NCBI RefSeq assembly: GCF_001981525.1
Contig: NZ_MPSB01000003.1
Location: 186,001 to 250,000, forward strand
DNA from: Sphingomonas jeddahensis
GTDB taxonomy: Bacteria > Pseudomonadota > Alphaproteobacteria > Sphingomonadales > Sphingomonadaceae
Reading direction: 5' to 3'
DNA: 64,000 nucleotides
Part shown: one piece after another, positions 34,858 to 42,534 of the stretch
Position numbering within the stretch: the first letter of the stretch is position 1
How the letters are laid out: the number at the start of each line of letters is the position of its first letter
Translations under genes and position numbers: made by a program
Notes under the pieces: model-generated
Database searches by the model: none
Seen by the model: only the letters and a program-made list of their open reading frames with translations
Told to the model about the DNA's origin: nothing

Positions 34858-35313
34858 TCAGGCCTGTGCCTTTACCGGGAGCCGGAACGGCGCTCCCAGG
34901 CGATTGAAGGCGTTCATGGCCGCGATCGCGATGGTGAGATCGACCAAGTCTTTCGGTTCGAACGCTGCCGCAGCAGAGGCATAGGCCTCGTCGGAGGCAT
35001 GAGTCTCGCTCACCCGCGTCACCTCCTCCGCCCATGCCAAAGCGGCGCGGTACTGGGCTGGAAACAGGTGAAGCACCTCTGCCCAAACCGGCAGCAGCGT
35101 GACCTTGTCGGCGGGCATCGTCTTCAGCAGGTCGCGGGTGTGCAGGTCGATACAATGGGCGCAACCGTTGATCTGTGACACCCGAAGGAAGACGAGATGG
35201 ATCATCTCCTCCGGCAGGTTCGTGCCCGTGGTGACGTAGTGGTGCACGCCGAAGAGCGCCTTTGCGCCCTGCGGCGCGACCTCGTGCCAGACCAGCCGCT
35301 TGTTCTCGCTCAT
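34858..35313 (-). CDS. AhpD-like carboxymuconolactone decarboxylase family protein
   Basis: A 151-residue CMD-fold protein. The redox-active C51-AH-C54 followed by H58 (GCAHCIDLHTR) is the AhpD-type thiol site, so peroxidase or thiol oxidoreductase activity is likelier than true decarboxylation. The start is MSENKRLVW. An exact ECF41-type promoter lies 48-74 bp upstream, and CMD proteins are one of the three enzyme classes typically linked to ECF41 sigma factors. It is the target gene nearest to the sigma gene, transcribed separately. Confidence 0.88.
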   Translation of the reverse strand: MSENKRLVWHEVAPQGAKALFGVHHYVTTGTNLPEEMIHLVFLRVSQINGCAHCIDLHTRDLLKTMPADKVTLLPVWAEVLHLFPAQYRAALAWAEEVTRVSETHASDEAYASAAAAFEPKDLVDLTIAIAAMNAFNRLGAPFRLPVKAQA

Positions 35314-35360
35314 GATGATGTCCTTCGTTCCGGGCGCCGATCGGTGGCGCTCCCCGGATT

Positions 35361-35387
35361 GACGAGGCAGCAGAGCCAAGTGTGACA
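35361..35387 (-). promoter_or_regulatory. ECF41-type promoter of the AhpD-like gene
   Basis: On the minus strand, TGTCACA (35387-35381) is followed by exactly 16 bases and CGTC (35364-35361). This equals the consensus known for ECF41 sigma factors (TGTCACA-N16-CGTC). The predicted start of transcription is about 35354, leaving a leader of about 40 bases. The sigma factor is encoded just upstream. Confidence 0.85.
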
Positions 35388-35448
35388 TGCCTGCGTGGTT
35401 TCTCACACGCGGGCTCTGCAATCCCCCGGCGGGCGGCCCGGGCGTCCG

Positions 35449-36339
35449 TCACGGCAGCAACGCATCCCTGACGTGGCGCAGCTTGTCCGGATTGCGAACG
35501 ATATAGATCGCCGCGATGCGCCCATCGCGCAGCTCCAGCGCGGTCGTCTGCAGCACCTCGCCACGGTCGATGCTGACATAGCCCGGCAGTCCGTCGATCA
35601 TCACCGTTCGCAGCAGCCGGGGCTGATAGGCGTGCTTGCGTCCGATGCCCTGAAACAGCCGGATCGCGCGATCGAGGCCGCGGACGATGTTCAGGAACGC
35701 GATCACCTTGCCACCGCCGTCGGAGTGGATCGCCACGTCCTCGGCGAGCAGCGCCGTCAGTGCGGCCGCATCGCCGCTGGCGGCGGCGGCGAAAAAGGCG
35801 CGGGTAATCGCCTCTGCCTCCGCCGGTTGCACGGCGAAGCGCGGCTTGGCGGCCTGCACGTGGCGGCGGGCGCGGGAGGCCAGCTGGCGCACCGCCGCCG
35901 GGTCCCGCCCCAACGTTGCCGCGACCTCCGGCAGCGGCGTATCGAACACGTCATGGAGCAGGAAGGCGGCGCGCTCGAGTGGCGACAGCCGCTCCATCGC
36001 AAGCATCAGCGTGAGCGTGATATCGTCGGCGCGTACCTCGTCCTGTGCCGTCGTTCCTACCAGTGGATCGGGAAGCCACGCGCCGACGTAAGTCTCTCGC
36101 CGGACGCGGGCCGACTTGAGCTGGTCGAGGCATAGCCGCGTCACGATCCGCGTGAGATAGGCGGCGGGACTGTCCACGCCTTCGTCGACGCTGCGCCATC
36201 GCAGCCATGCATCCTGCACCACGTCTTCGGCCTCGCTGATCGAGCCGAGCATGCGATAGCCGAGGCGGAGCAGTCGTGGCCGCTCGGCTTCGAAGTCGGT
36301 GAGGCGCAGCGCCTGCGGCGTGTGGTCGCGAGGGGTCAT
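35449..36339 (-). CDS. ECF41-family RNA polymerase sigma factor with SnoaL-like extension
   Basis: A 296-residue sigma-70 family factor. Region 2 (residues ~18-80, LGYRMLGSISEAEDVVQDAW) and region 4 (~110-165, LSPLERAAFLLHDVFDTPLP) are followed by a NTF2/SnoaL-like C-terminal domain. The two family motifs of that extension are intact: DGGGK at 207-211 and NPDKL at 283-287. In ECF41 factors the extension controls activity and replaces an anti-sigma factor, and none is seen here. Its start overlaps the stop of a small membrane protein gene (ATGA), so it is read from the promoter at 37550, implying autoregulation. Confidence 0.92.
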   Translation of the reverse strand: MTPRDHTPQALRLTDFEAERPRLLRLGYRMLGSISEAEDVVQDAWLRWRSVDEGVDSPAAYLTRIVTRLCLDQLKSARVRRETYVGAWLPDPLVGTTAQDEVRADDITLTLMLAMERLSPLERAAFLLHDVFDTPLPEVAATLGRDPAAVRQLASRARRHVQAAKPRFAVQPAEAEAITRAFFAAAASGDAAALTALLAEDVAIHSDGGGKVIAFLNIVRGLDRAIRLFQGIGRKHAYQPRLLRTVMIDGLPGYVSIDRGEVLQTTALELRDGRIAAIYIVRNPDKLRHVRDALLP

Positions 36340-36689
36340 GAGTACGCTTTTTGCGCCCTGGCTGGCCGGGCGTCACGCCATGCCCAGAAAGCAAGCGCGA
36401 TCGCGCCAAGGGCGGGCAGCGTCACTGCCGGGAAGTCGCGCGCGATCGCGTCGGGTCCGCAAATGCCCACCGACACTTCCCAGAGATGAAAGAGCGCATG
36501 ACTGGCGAGCCACAGGCCGGAGGCGCTCCATAGCGCCACCCGCTGGGCCGGGAGCAGCGCACCGCTCAGCATCGCCGCGCCAATCAACACGAAAATCAGG
36601 CCGATGTCGCGGACGAAATGCTGGTTGAACGGCCCTGTGGTCGTGACGCCCGGCACCGCGAAGTACCATCTGGCAGGGGCCGCGAGCAT
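36336..36689 (-). CDS. Small four-helix membrane protein of the ECF41 operon (5' end uncertain)
   Basis: The ATG at 36689 gives 117 residues with about three hydrophobic helices and the motif PGVTTTGPFNQHFVRDIGL. The same frame stays open upstream to the epimerase stop and encodes another hydrophobic stretch (LILGLASVLGIAAVANGAF), probably the true first helix. No ATG/GTG/TTG serves that frame; CTG at 36746 could. The ATG in the TGATG overlap at 36759-36757 is one base out of frame, so either a rare start is used or a frameshift has occurred in the GC-rich run at 36745-36756. Function unknown. Confidence 0.65.
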   Translation of the reverse strand: MLAAPARWYFAVPGVTTTGPFNQHFVRDIGLIFVLIGAAMLSGALLPAQRVALWSASGLWLASHALFHLWEVSVGICGPDAIARDFPAVTLPALGAIALAFWAWRDARPARAQKAYS

Positions 36690-36758
36690 GAAGGCGCCGT
36701 TGGCGACGGCAGCGATGCCGAGAACCGACGCGAGCCCGAGTATCAGCGGCCGCGCGCA

Positions 36759-37520
36759 TCACGCCTGCTCCTGGGCGGGCTGGGCGGCGAGCCATGCCTC
36801 GAAGCGTGTCGGAAGAAGCCGCGCGCCATCGCCCGGCACAAGAGTGCGATCGTCCGCGGGCGCGCCGAAATAACCGGCATCCTCGTCGGACACGATCGCG
36901 CGCGGATCGTCGCGATGACCCAGCCAGGTGCCCACGAAGTCGACCACCGACGCGCGTTCCGGTCCGGCGATCTCGGTGACATCGTTCACGGGTTCGGACA
37001 GCGCCACATCGGCCAGTGCCGCGGCGACGTCGGCCGCGGCGACCGGCTGCACTGCAAAGATCGGCAGGTGGGCGACGCCGTCGCGGGTGTAGCCATCCGC
37101 GATCGTGCTGAGGAACTCGAAGAACTGCGTGGCCCGGACGATGGTATAGGGCACGCCGCTCTGCGCGACCGCGCTCTCCTGCGCCTGCTTGCCGCGGAAG
37201 TAGCCCGAGGTCTGCAGCCGATCGGTGCCGACGATCGAGAGCACCACAACATGCTTGACGCCGGCCTTCCTGGCAGCGGCGGCGATGTTGGTCGCGGAGG
37301 TTCCGAAAAAGGCAAGCACCTCGTCCTCCGCGAGGGACGCCGCATTGCTCACGTCAACGACAATCTGCGCCCCCGCAAACGCCTGCGCGAGACCTTCGCC
37401 GGTGATGCTGTCCACCCGACTGCTGGGCGACGCGGCCACCACCTTATGCCCGCGGCCCGCCAAATCGCCGACGAGTTGGCGGCCAACCAACCCGGTTCCG
37501 CCGATGACAACGATCTTCAT
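36759..37520 (-). CDS. NmrA-like NAD(P)-binding epimerase/oxidoreductase
   Basis: A 253-residue atypical short-chain dehydrogenase. The N-terminal nucleotide motif is VVIGGTGLVGRQLV. The usual catalytic Tyr-Lys pair is not evident, and the later HVVVLSIVGTDRL and YTIVRATQFFEF blocks fit the NmrA/SDR_a5 group. It is the first gene of the ECF41 operon, with the promoter 30-56 bp upstream and a GGGAG ribosome-binding site. Epimerases of this kind are one of the three ECF41-linked enzyme types. Substrate unknown. Confidence 0.85.
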   Translation of the reverse strand: MKIVVIGGTGLVGRQLVGDLAGRGHKVVAASPSSRVDSITGEGLAQAFAGAQIVVDVSNAASLAEDEVLAFFGTSATNIAAAARKAGVKHVVVLSIVGTDRLQTSGYFRGKQAQESAVAQSGVPYTIVRATQFFEFLSTIADGYTRDGVAHLPIFAVQPVAAADVAAALADVALSEPVNDVTEIAGPERASVVDFVGTWLGHRDDPRAIVSDEDAGYFGAPADDRTLVPGDGARLLPTRFEAWLAAQPAQEQA

Positions 37521-37549
37521 CTTCTGTCTCCCACATGGTCTGTGGGTAT

Positions 37550-37576
37550 GACGATATGGGGGCCGTTGGTGTGACA
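37550..37576 (-). promoter_or_regulatory. ECF41-type promoter of the epimerase-sigma operon
   Basis: On the minus strand, TGTCACA (37576-37570) is followed by exactly 16 bases and CGTC (37553-37550). This is a second exact match to the ECF41 consensus, upstream of the operon that contains the sigma gene. The predicted transcription start is about 37543, leaving a leader of about 22 bases with the ribosome-binding site. Confidence 0.87.
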
Positions 37577-37838
37577 TGGCGGCGCACTCTCGACGCGAGA
37601 CGCCGAAACTTCAGTTCACCATGCATGGACCAGAAAGGGCCTGCCACCGCGCCGTCCGCCCGGTGCGGCGGCCGTCATCTGCCGCAAATCGTCCAGATGA
37701 ACGAGCGTTCAATTCTGGGCACCACGAAGAGCCGCTTTATGACCGATATCGGGTCATTGAACTACCGGTACCTGCATTTCCGCTCCCGTAAGCAGACCGG
37801 TGGCGAAGTGCCCGACGAGGTAGTCAGCGCTGGGGTCA
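37577..37838. other. 262 bp without a gene between the ECF41 operon and a LysR gene
   Basis: No coding frame is convincing. The region holds the perfect dyad TGAACG-AG-CGTTCA at 37698-37711, which has the look of a TetR-type operator, though no TetR gene is adjacent. The last part is close to the LysR stop. Confidence 0.4.
37698..37711. promoter_or_regulatory. Perfect 6-2-6 palindrome, possible operator
   Basis: TGAACG AG CGTTCA is a perfect inverted repeat in an otherwise empty intergenic stretch. Dyads of this size often bind TetR-like dimers. It lies 120 bp upstream of the ECF41 promoter, too far for simple repression of it, and no nearby gene start explains it. Confidence 0.3.
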
Positions 37839-38741
37839 CTAGCTCGGCAGACCATTGTGGGCCAGCCGAGCTAGGTGGCTGGTCAACAAAGCCGCCGGCG
37901 AGCCGGGCAGTGTGTCGGGTGGCAAACAGAGCAGCATCTGGCGGGTCGCCCAGGCATCGGAAAGGGGTACCACGTCCAGTCTCATTGAGGCGGCGAATCC
38001 GCGCGCCGCAATAAGCGGCAGGATCCCGTAGCCGAAGCCCGCCTCCACCATCCGGCACACGCCGTCGAAGCTGCGCACCTGCATGCGCAGCCGCAACGAT
38101 ACTTCGGCCTGAGCGGCCTGCTCGACGAGCGCACGGGTCAGCGCGGTTGAGTTGACAAGACCGATGAAGTCTTTGTCCAGCACCTCGGCAAAGGCGATCT
38201 CGGTACGCCCCTCGAGCGATCCGCGCGGCGCCAGCAAGGCGAGGCGGTCGGTGCGATACGGATGGATGTCAAGCTGCGGCGCCGGCGTGCCGCCGATGAT
38301 GATCCCTAGGTCTGCGCGCCGCTCACCAACCGCACTGACGATCTCGGAGCTCATATTCTCCTGCAGATCGAGCCGGACGTCGGGCCGTTCCGCCGCGAAT
38401 GCCGCGAGGTCGGCGGGCAAAAACTGGATGATCGCCGAGGGGTTGGTCTGTATCCGGACAGTCCCTCGCATGCCTCCCGCGAAGTCCGCCAACTCGCCCT
38501 CGATCGCCCGTACCTGTTCAAGTAAACCGCGCGCATGGTCGAGCAGCGCCGCGCCCGCGGGGGTGAGGGCGAGCCCCTGACGGCTCCTGCGGAACAGCCG
38601 GACGCCGAACCGCTCCTCCATCAGCGCGATCCGCCGCGAGGCCGCTGCCAGCGCCAGATTCGACTGCTCGGCCGCTTCGCTCAACGTCCCCGTTTCGGCG
38701 GCGCGAACGAACAGCCGCAGCGTGACAAGATCGCGGATCAC
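37839..38741 (-). CDS. LysR-family transcriptional regulator (first of two)
   Basis: A 300-residue LTTR with an N-terminal winged HTH (residues 5-65, FVRAAETGTLSEAAEQSNLA) and a periplasmic-binding-like effector domain. The start was set at GTG 38741 (VIRDLVTLRLF) with AGGGGG eight bases upstream. Longer starts would swallow the palindrome at 38760. It diverges from the outer-membrane channel gene, the usual layout for a LysR activator and its target. Confidence 0.88.
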   Translation of the reverse strand: MIRDLVTLRLFVRAAETGTLSEAAEQSNLALAAASRRIALMEERFGVRLFRRSRQGLALTPAGAALLDHARGLLEQVRAIEGELADFAGGMRGTVRIQTNPSAIIQFLPADLAAFAAERPDVRLDLQENMSSEIVSAVGERRADLGIIIGGTPAPQLDIHPYRTDRLALLAPRGSLEGRTEIAFAEVLDKDFIGLVNSTALTRALVEQAAQAEVSLRLRMQVRSFDGVCRMVEAGFGYGILPLIAARGFAASMRLDVVPLSDAWATRQMLLCLPPDTLPGSPAALLTSHLARLAHNGLPS

Positions 38742-38759
38742 CGGCCGACACCCCCTTTG

Positions 38760-38776
38760 TTTCGCATTAAGCGAAA
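38760..38776. promoter_or_regulatory. Perfect palindrome between LysR and the outer-membrane channel gene
   Basis: TTTCGC-ATTAA-GCGAAA is a perfect 6-5-6 dyad 19 bp upstream of the LysR GTG and 110 bp upstream of the divergent gene. It includes the T-N11-A pattern of LysR sites and is a good candidate for the autoregulatory and activator site of the adjacent LTTR. Confidence 0.55.
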
Positions 38777-38885
38777 TCATGATTGCCGATTTGGCGATAT
38801 ACCGCGTGTTCGAAGCGTTCAATACGCCCCTCTTCCGAAGCGATCACATGAGGCTTCGAGGAGAATGAAGAGGGAGGGGGAATCG

Positions 38886-39779
38886 ATGACGTTTCGAAAT
38901 TCCGTTGCGCGGATTGGCACTGCGGCGGCGCTCGCGCTCGGTTCCGTCGCCATGCCGACGATCGCACGCGCCCAGGCGATCGATGCCGGGGACTATGTTC
39001 CCGCGCCCGCCGGGACCCAGCTCGCCCTCGTCTATCTGCAATATTCCCATGCGGGCGCATTGTATCGAGACGGCCGCAAGATCGATGAGGAGGCGGAGCT
39101 CGACACGGCGGTCGCGCTGCTCCGCTACGTCCGCTTCAGCAAGGTTGGCGGCATGACCTTCAACTATCAAGTGCTTCAGCCTTTTGGGTATGTCGCCGGG
39201 GGCGGCTCCACCGCCAGCCTCGGCAAGACGACGGGGTTTGGCGACACAATCCTGGTCGGCACCCTTTGGCTGCGCGAGGATGCGGACAGCCAGTCCTATT
39301 TCGGTGTGACGCCTTACCTGTACATTCCCACCGGCGACTATCGGTCCTCGCGCGGGCTGAACCTGGGCGAGAACCGCTGGAAGGGCTCGCTTCAGGCGGT
39401 ATATTCAAAAGGGTTCGGCAAGCACTTCATCGCCGAATTGTCCGGCGACGTGATGATCTACGGCAAGAACGACGATGCCGGGGCGGCGTCGAACGACCTT
39501 ACGCAGAAGGCCACCGTACGGCTCCAGGGCTTCCTGCGCTTTCCGCTGGGTGACCGCAACGAGCTCAACGCGCGTGTGATGCACGTGACCGGCGGCGAGA
39601 CCCGGATTAACGGCATCAGGCAGGACGATGTCACCCGAACGACGTCCCTGCTCGGCACCTGGCGGCACAACATCACGCCCAAGTGGCAGATCCTGACTCA
39701 AGTCGGGGCCGATGTGGCCGTGCGCAACGGCTTCAAGGAAGGCGTACGCGGGCAGATCCGTCTGCTGCGCGTGTTCTGA
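38886..39779 (+). CDS. Outer-membrane channel/transporter, MetA-pathway-of-phenol-degradation family
   Basis: A 297-residue secreted beta-barrel protein. The signal peptide (residues 1-30) ends in TIARAQA. The mature part alternates short hydrophobic strands with aromatic girdles (GGMTFNYQVLQPFGYV, YFGVTPYLYIPTGDYRSS) and ends in F, as barrels do. Proteins of this family accompany degradation genes for hydrophobic compounds and probably admit the substrate. AGGGAGGGGG precedes the ATG at 38886. It directly precedes the Tat-exported GMC oxidoreductase by 23 bp. Confidence 0.82.
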   Translation: MTFRNSVARIGTAAALALGSVAMPTIARAQAIDAGDYVPAPAGTQLALVYLQYSHAGALYRDGRKIDEEAELDTAVALLRYVRFSKVGGMTFNYQVLQPFGYVAGGGSTASLGKTTGFGDTILVGTLWLREDADSQSYFGVTPYLYIPTGDYRSSRGLNLGENRWKGSLQAVYSKGFGKHFIAELSGDVMIYGKNDDAGAASNDLTQKATVRLQGFLRFPLGDRNELNARVMHVTGGETRINGIRQDDVTRTTSLLGTWRHNITPKWQILTQVGADVAVRNGFKEGVRGQIRLLRVF

Positions 39780-39802
39780 ACAAAAGCAACGGGAAGAGGC
39801 AC

Positions 39803-41515
39803 ATGAACAACATCCTGGACCAGCGGCAGCTGGCTAGCGCGCTGCGCGACCACGCCGCGGGTGCGATCGACCGGCGCGGTTTCATCGGCCGCGCGATGGC
39901 GGCAGGCGCGGCCTTTGCCGTGGCGGACGCCCTGTGGATCGGCGGCGGCAAGGCTTGGGCGCAATCCACGCGCACGGCGTCGGCACCGCGCGCGGCGGAT
40001 TACATCGTCGTCGGCGCCGGTGCGGCGGGTGCGACGCTGGCGGGGCAATTGGCCCAGCGCACCGGCGCGTCCGTGCTCGTCCTTGAAGCTGGCCCCTCGG
40101 ACGAGACTCCACTCGTCACCGATCCGTCGCAATGGCCCGCCGCGCTCGCCTCGCCTTTCACCAAGACCTATCAAACAACGCCGCAGACCCATGCGCAGAA
40201 CCGCATCGTGCCCTATCCGCGCGGCGAGGGGCTGGGCGGCTGCTCGAGCGTCAATTGCATGATCTACTGTCGCGGCGCGACGCAGGATTATGACGACTGG
40301 GCTTATAATGGCGCGACCGGGTGGGGCTGGAACAATGTCCTGCCGGATTACAAGGAACTGGAAGATTGGCAGGGCGGCGCGAGCGCGCTGCGCGGGGCCG
40401 GCGGCCCGCTGCACGTCACCCGGCCCGATCCGGCCAAGGGTCACGAGGGCGCCGCGGCCTTCATGGAAGGCGCGAAGTCGCTCGGCTATCGCGAGACGGA
40501 GGATTTCAACGGCGGCACGCTGGAAGGGCCGGCCTGGGTCAATTTCACCGTCCATGCGGGCAAGCGCCAGAACAGCGCCGTCGCCTTCCTGCGGCCGGCG
40601 ATGGCGGCAGGTGCCAAGCTGACGGTGCTGACCGAGGCGCCGGTGCTGAAGCTGCTGCTCGAGAAAGGTCGCTGCGTCGGCGTCCAGTATCTCCACGCTG
40701 GCAAGCCGGTAACGGTGCGCGCGAACAAGGAAGTGATCCTGTCCGCCGGCGCGATCATCACGCCCAAGCTGCTGACCCTGTCCGGCATCGGCGATCCCGA
40801 GCATCTGCGCAAGCTGGGGATCGCGCCGGTCGCGGCGCTGCCGGGCGTGGGCCGGAACCTACAGGATCATGTGCTGGGGGCGGGGGTGAACTTCGAGGCC
40901 AAGGGGCCGGTGCCGCCGACCAACTACAATCATTCCGAAGTGTATTTCTGGTCCAAGTCCGCCCCCTCGCAGCCGGTGCCGGACATCAACGCGCTCTACG
41001 TCAGCGTGCCGTTTGCGACCAAGGAGCTGAACCTCCAGCAGCAGCACGGCTATGCCATCCTGTGCGGCGTGATGCGGCCGAAATCGCGCGGGGCGGTGAC
41101 GATCACCTCGGCCAATCCGCGCGTCGATCCCCTGATCGATCCAAACTACCTGCAGGCCGAACAGGATATGGTGGCGCTGAAGGCGGCGACCGATCTCGCA
41201 CGGGCGATCGGCAACAGCGATGCCTATAAGGACATCCGCAAGGCAGAGCTGCTGCCGGGTGCGGCGTCGAATGATCCGGCGAGCTACCGCGCGTTTTTGC
41301 AGAAATCGGCCTCGACCTACTTCCACCCCGTCGGCACGGCGAAGATGGGGACGGACGAGGGGTCGGTGGTCGATCCGCAGCTGCGCGTGCGCGGGATCGA
41401 AGGGCTGCGCGTCGCCGATGCGTCGGTGATGCCAACGATCACCACCGGCAACACCAACGCGCCGTCCATGCTGATCGGTTATCGCGCCGCCAAGCTGATC
41501 GCCGGCCAGGCCTGA
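39803..41515 (+). CDS. Tat-exported GMC-family alcohol oxidoreductase
   Basis: A 570-residue FAD enzyme of the glucose-methanol-choline family. The N-terminus carries a twin-arginine signal (R24-R25-GFIGR, then a hydrophobic stretch to KAWAQ), so it should act in the periplasm. FAD motifs are YIVVGAGAAGATLA and the GMC signature GGCSSVNCMIYCRG. The active-site His is in YFHPVGTAKMG and the second base is Asn in TGNTNAPSML. An alcohol donor, perhaps aromatic or terpenoid, is inferred from the cluster. Electrons probably go to the respiratory chain. Confidence 0.88.
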   Translation: MNNILDQRQLASALRDHAAGAIDRRGFIGRAMAAGAAFAVADALWIGGGKAWAQSTRTASAPRAADYIVVGAGAAGATLAGQLAQRTGASVLVLEAGPSDETPLVTDPSQWPAALASPFTKTYQTTPQTHAQNRIVPYPRGEGLGGCSSVNCMIYCRGATQDYDDWAYNGATGWGWNNVLPDYKELEDWQGGASALRGAGGPLHVTRPDPAKGHEGAAAFMEGAKSLGYRETEDFNGGTLEGPAWVNFTVHAGKRQNSAVAFLRPAMAAGAKLTVLTEAPVLKLLLEKGRCVGVQYLHAGKPVTVRANKEVILSAGAIITPKLLTLSGIGDPEHLRKLGIAPVAALPGVGRNLQDHVLGAGVNFEAKGPVPPTNYNHSEVYFWSKSAPSQPVPDINALYVSVPFATKELNLQQQHGYAILCGVMRPKSRGAVTITSANPRVDPLIDPNYLQAEQDMVALKAATDLARAIGNSDAYKDIRKAELLPGAASNDPASYRAFLQKSASTYFHPVGTAKMGTDEGSVVDPQLRVRGIEGLRVADASVMPTITTGNTNAPSMLIGYRAAKLIAGQA

Positions 41516-41534
41516 CGCTCACGGGCGTGAGGCC

Positions 41535-42422
41535 TCAATCGTCGCCAGTGACGCAACTCATGAAGTTGCGCACTGCCGGCGGCAGCGGTCCGTCGCGCCG
41601 GTGCGCGACGACCAGCTGTGCCTTCGGGCCATCGCCGGCGATCCGCGCATAGACCACGCCGTGCGCATGGAGCTGGCGCATCGATTCCGGTACCAGCGCG
41701 ACGCCCACGCCCGCCGCGACGAGATTGACGGTGGAGGCCATTTGCGGCGCTTCCTGCGCGATGCGCGGCGAGAAGCCGGCGTTGCGGCACGCGGCGATGA
41801 TGCTGTCGTACAGCAATCGGCCATTGCTTCGCGGATAGAGAATGAACGGGTCGCCGGCGAGATCGACCAGCTCGATGCTCGCGTTGCCCGCCAGCCGGTG
41901 CCGCGCAGGCAACGCAACCCACAGATCCTCGTCGGGCAGCCGGCGTGTCACCAGCCCGTCCGTGTCGCCGAGCGCGGGACGGAGAAAGGCGACGTCGACG
42001 CTGCCTTCCCCCATGGCCTCCAGCAGCCGTATGGTGGTTTGTTCGACGAGACGGATCGTCAGGTCGGGATGGCGTTCACGGAAGCGGCCGATGATCCGCG
42101 GCACGAGCGGGTTGAACGAGGCCGAACTGGTGAAGCCGATCGTCAGCGCGCCGATCTCGCCGCGCGCCGCGCGCCTGGCCGCTTGCACCGCCTGCTCCGC
42201 AGCCGCCACCGCCGCCTGCGCGAGCGGCATGAACGCTTCACCCGCATCGGTCAGCTCCACCCCGCGGGTCTGGCGGTGAAACAGCTGCACCCCCAGTTCC
42301 TGCTCAAGCAGCTTGATCTGCTGGCTCAATGGCGGCTGGCCGATGCCGAGCCGCGCGGCGGCGCGGGTGAAATGCCGCTCCTCGGCGATCGCGAGCGCAT
42401 AGCGGAGATGTCGAAGTTCCAT
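41535..42422 (-). CDS. LysR-family transcriptional regulator (second)
   Basis: A 295-residue LTTR. The HTH region (ELRHLRYALAIAEERHFTRA, then LGIGQPPLSQQIK) resembles the CatR/BenM group that senses aromatic or dicarboxylic metabolites. The start ATG at 42422 was chosen over TTG two codons upstream. It diverges from the aldehyde dehydrogenase operon across 112 bp and is its likely regulator. Confidence 0.9.
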   Translation of the reverse strand: MELRHLRYALAIAEERHFTRAAARLGIGQPPLSQQIKLLEQELGVQLFHRQTRGVELTDAGEAFMPLAQAAVAAAEQAVQAARRAARGEIGALTIGFTSSASFNPLVPRIIGRFRERHPDLTIRLVEQTTIRLLEAMGEGSVDVAFLRPALGDTDGLVTRRLPDEDLWVALPARHRLAGNASIELVDLAGDPFILYPRSNGRLLYDSIIAACRNAGFSPRIAQEAPQMASTVNLVAAGVGVALVPESMRQLHAHGVVYARIAGDGPKAQLVVAHRRDGPLPPAVRNFMSCVTGDD

Positions 42423-42429
42423 ATCCAAA

Positions 42430-42461
42430 TCTAATCGAAAATGCCTGAAGCCGCTATTAGA
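42430..42461. promoter_or_regulatory. Inverted repeat between LysR and the aldehyde dehydrogenase operon
   Basis: TCTAAT at 42430-42435 and ATTAGA at 42456-42461 form a perfect 6-bp inverted pair separated by 20 bp. It sits immediately upstream of the LysR start and about 75 bp before the divergent operon, where a LysR activator would bind. AT content is higher than in the flanks. Confidence 0.4.
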
Positions 42462-42534
42462 CGTTATGGTATGGCGGCACTATCTCCGTAATCAAGCTTA
42501 TGCCGGCCCAGCGCCGCATCGCGTCGGAGGGTTC

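Noticed and set aside
36336..37520. Stop-codon read-through joining epimerase and membrane protein (same frame, single TGA)
   Set aside because: The two parts are unrelated families and the overlap pattern fits ordinary coupled genes with an uncertain start; no read-through context is visible.
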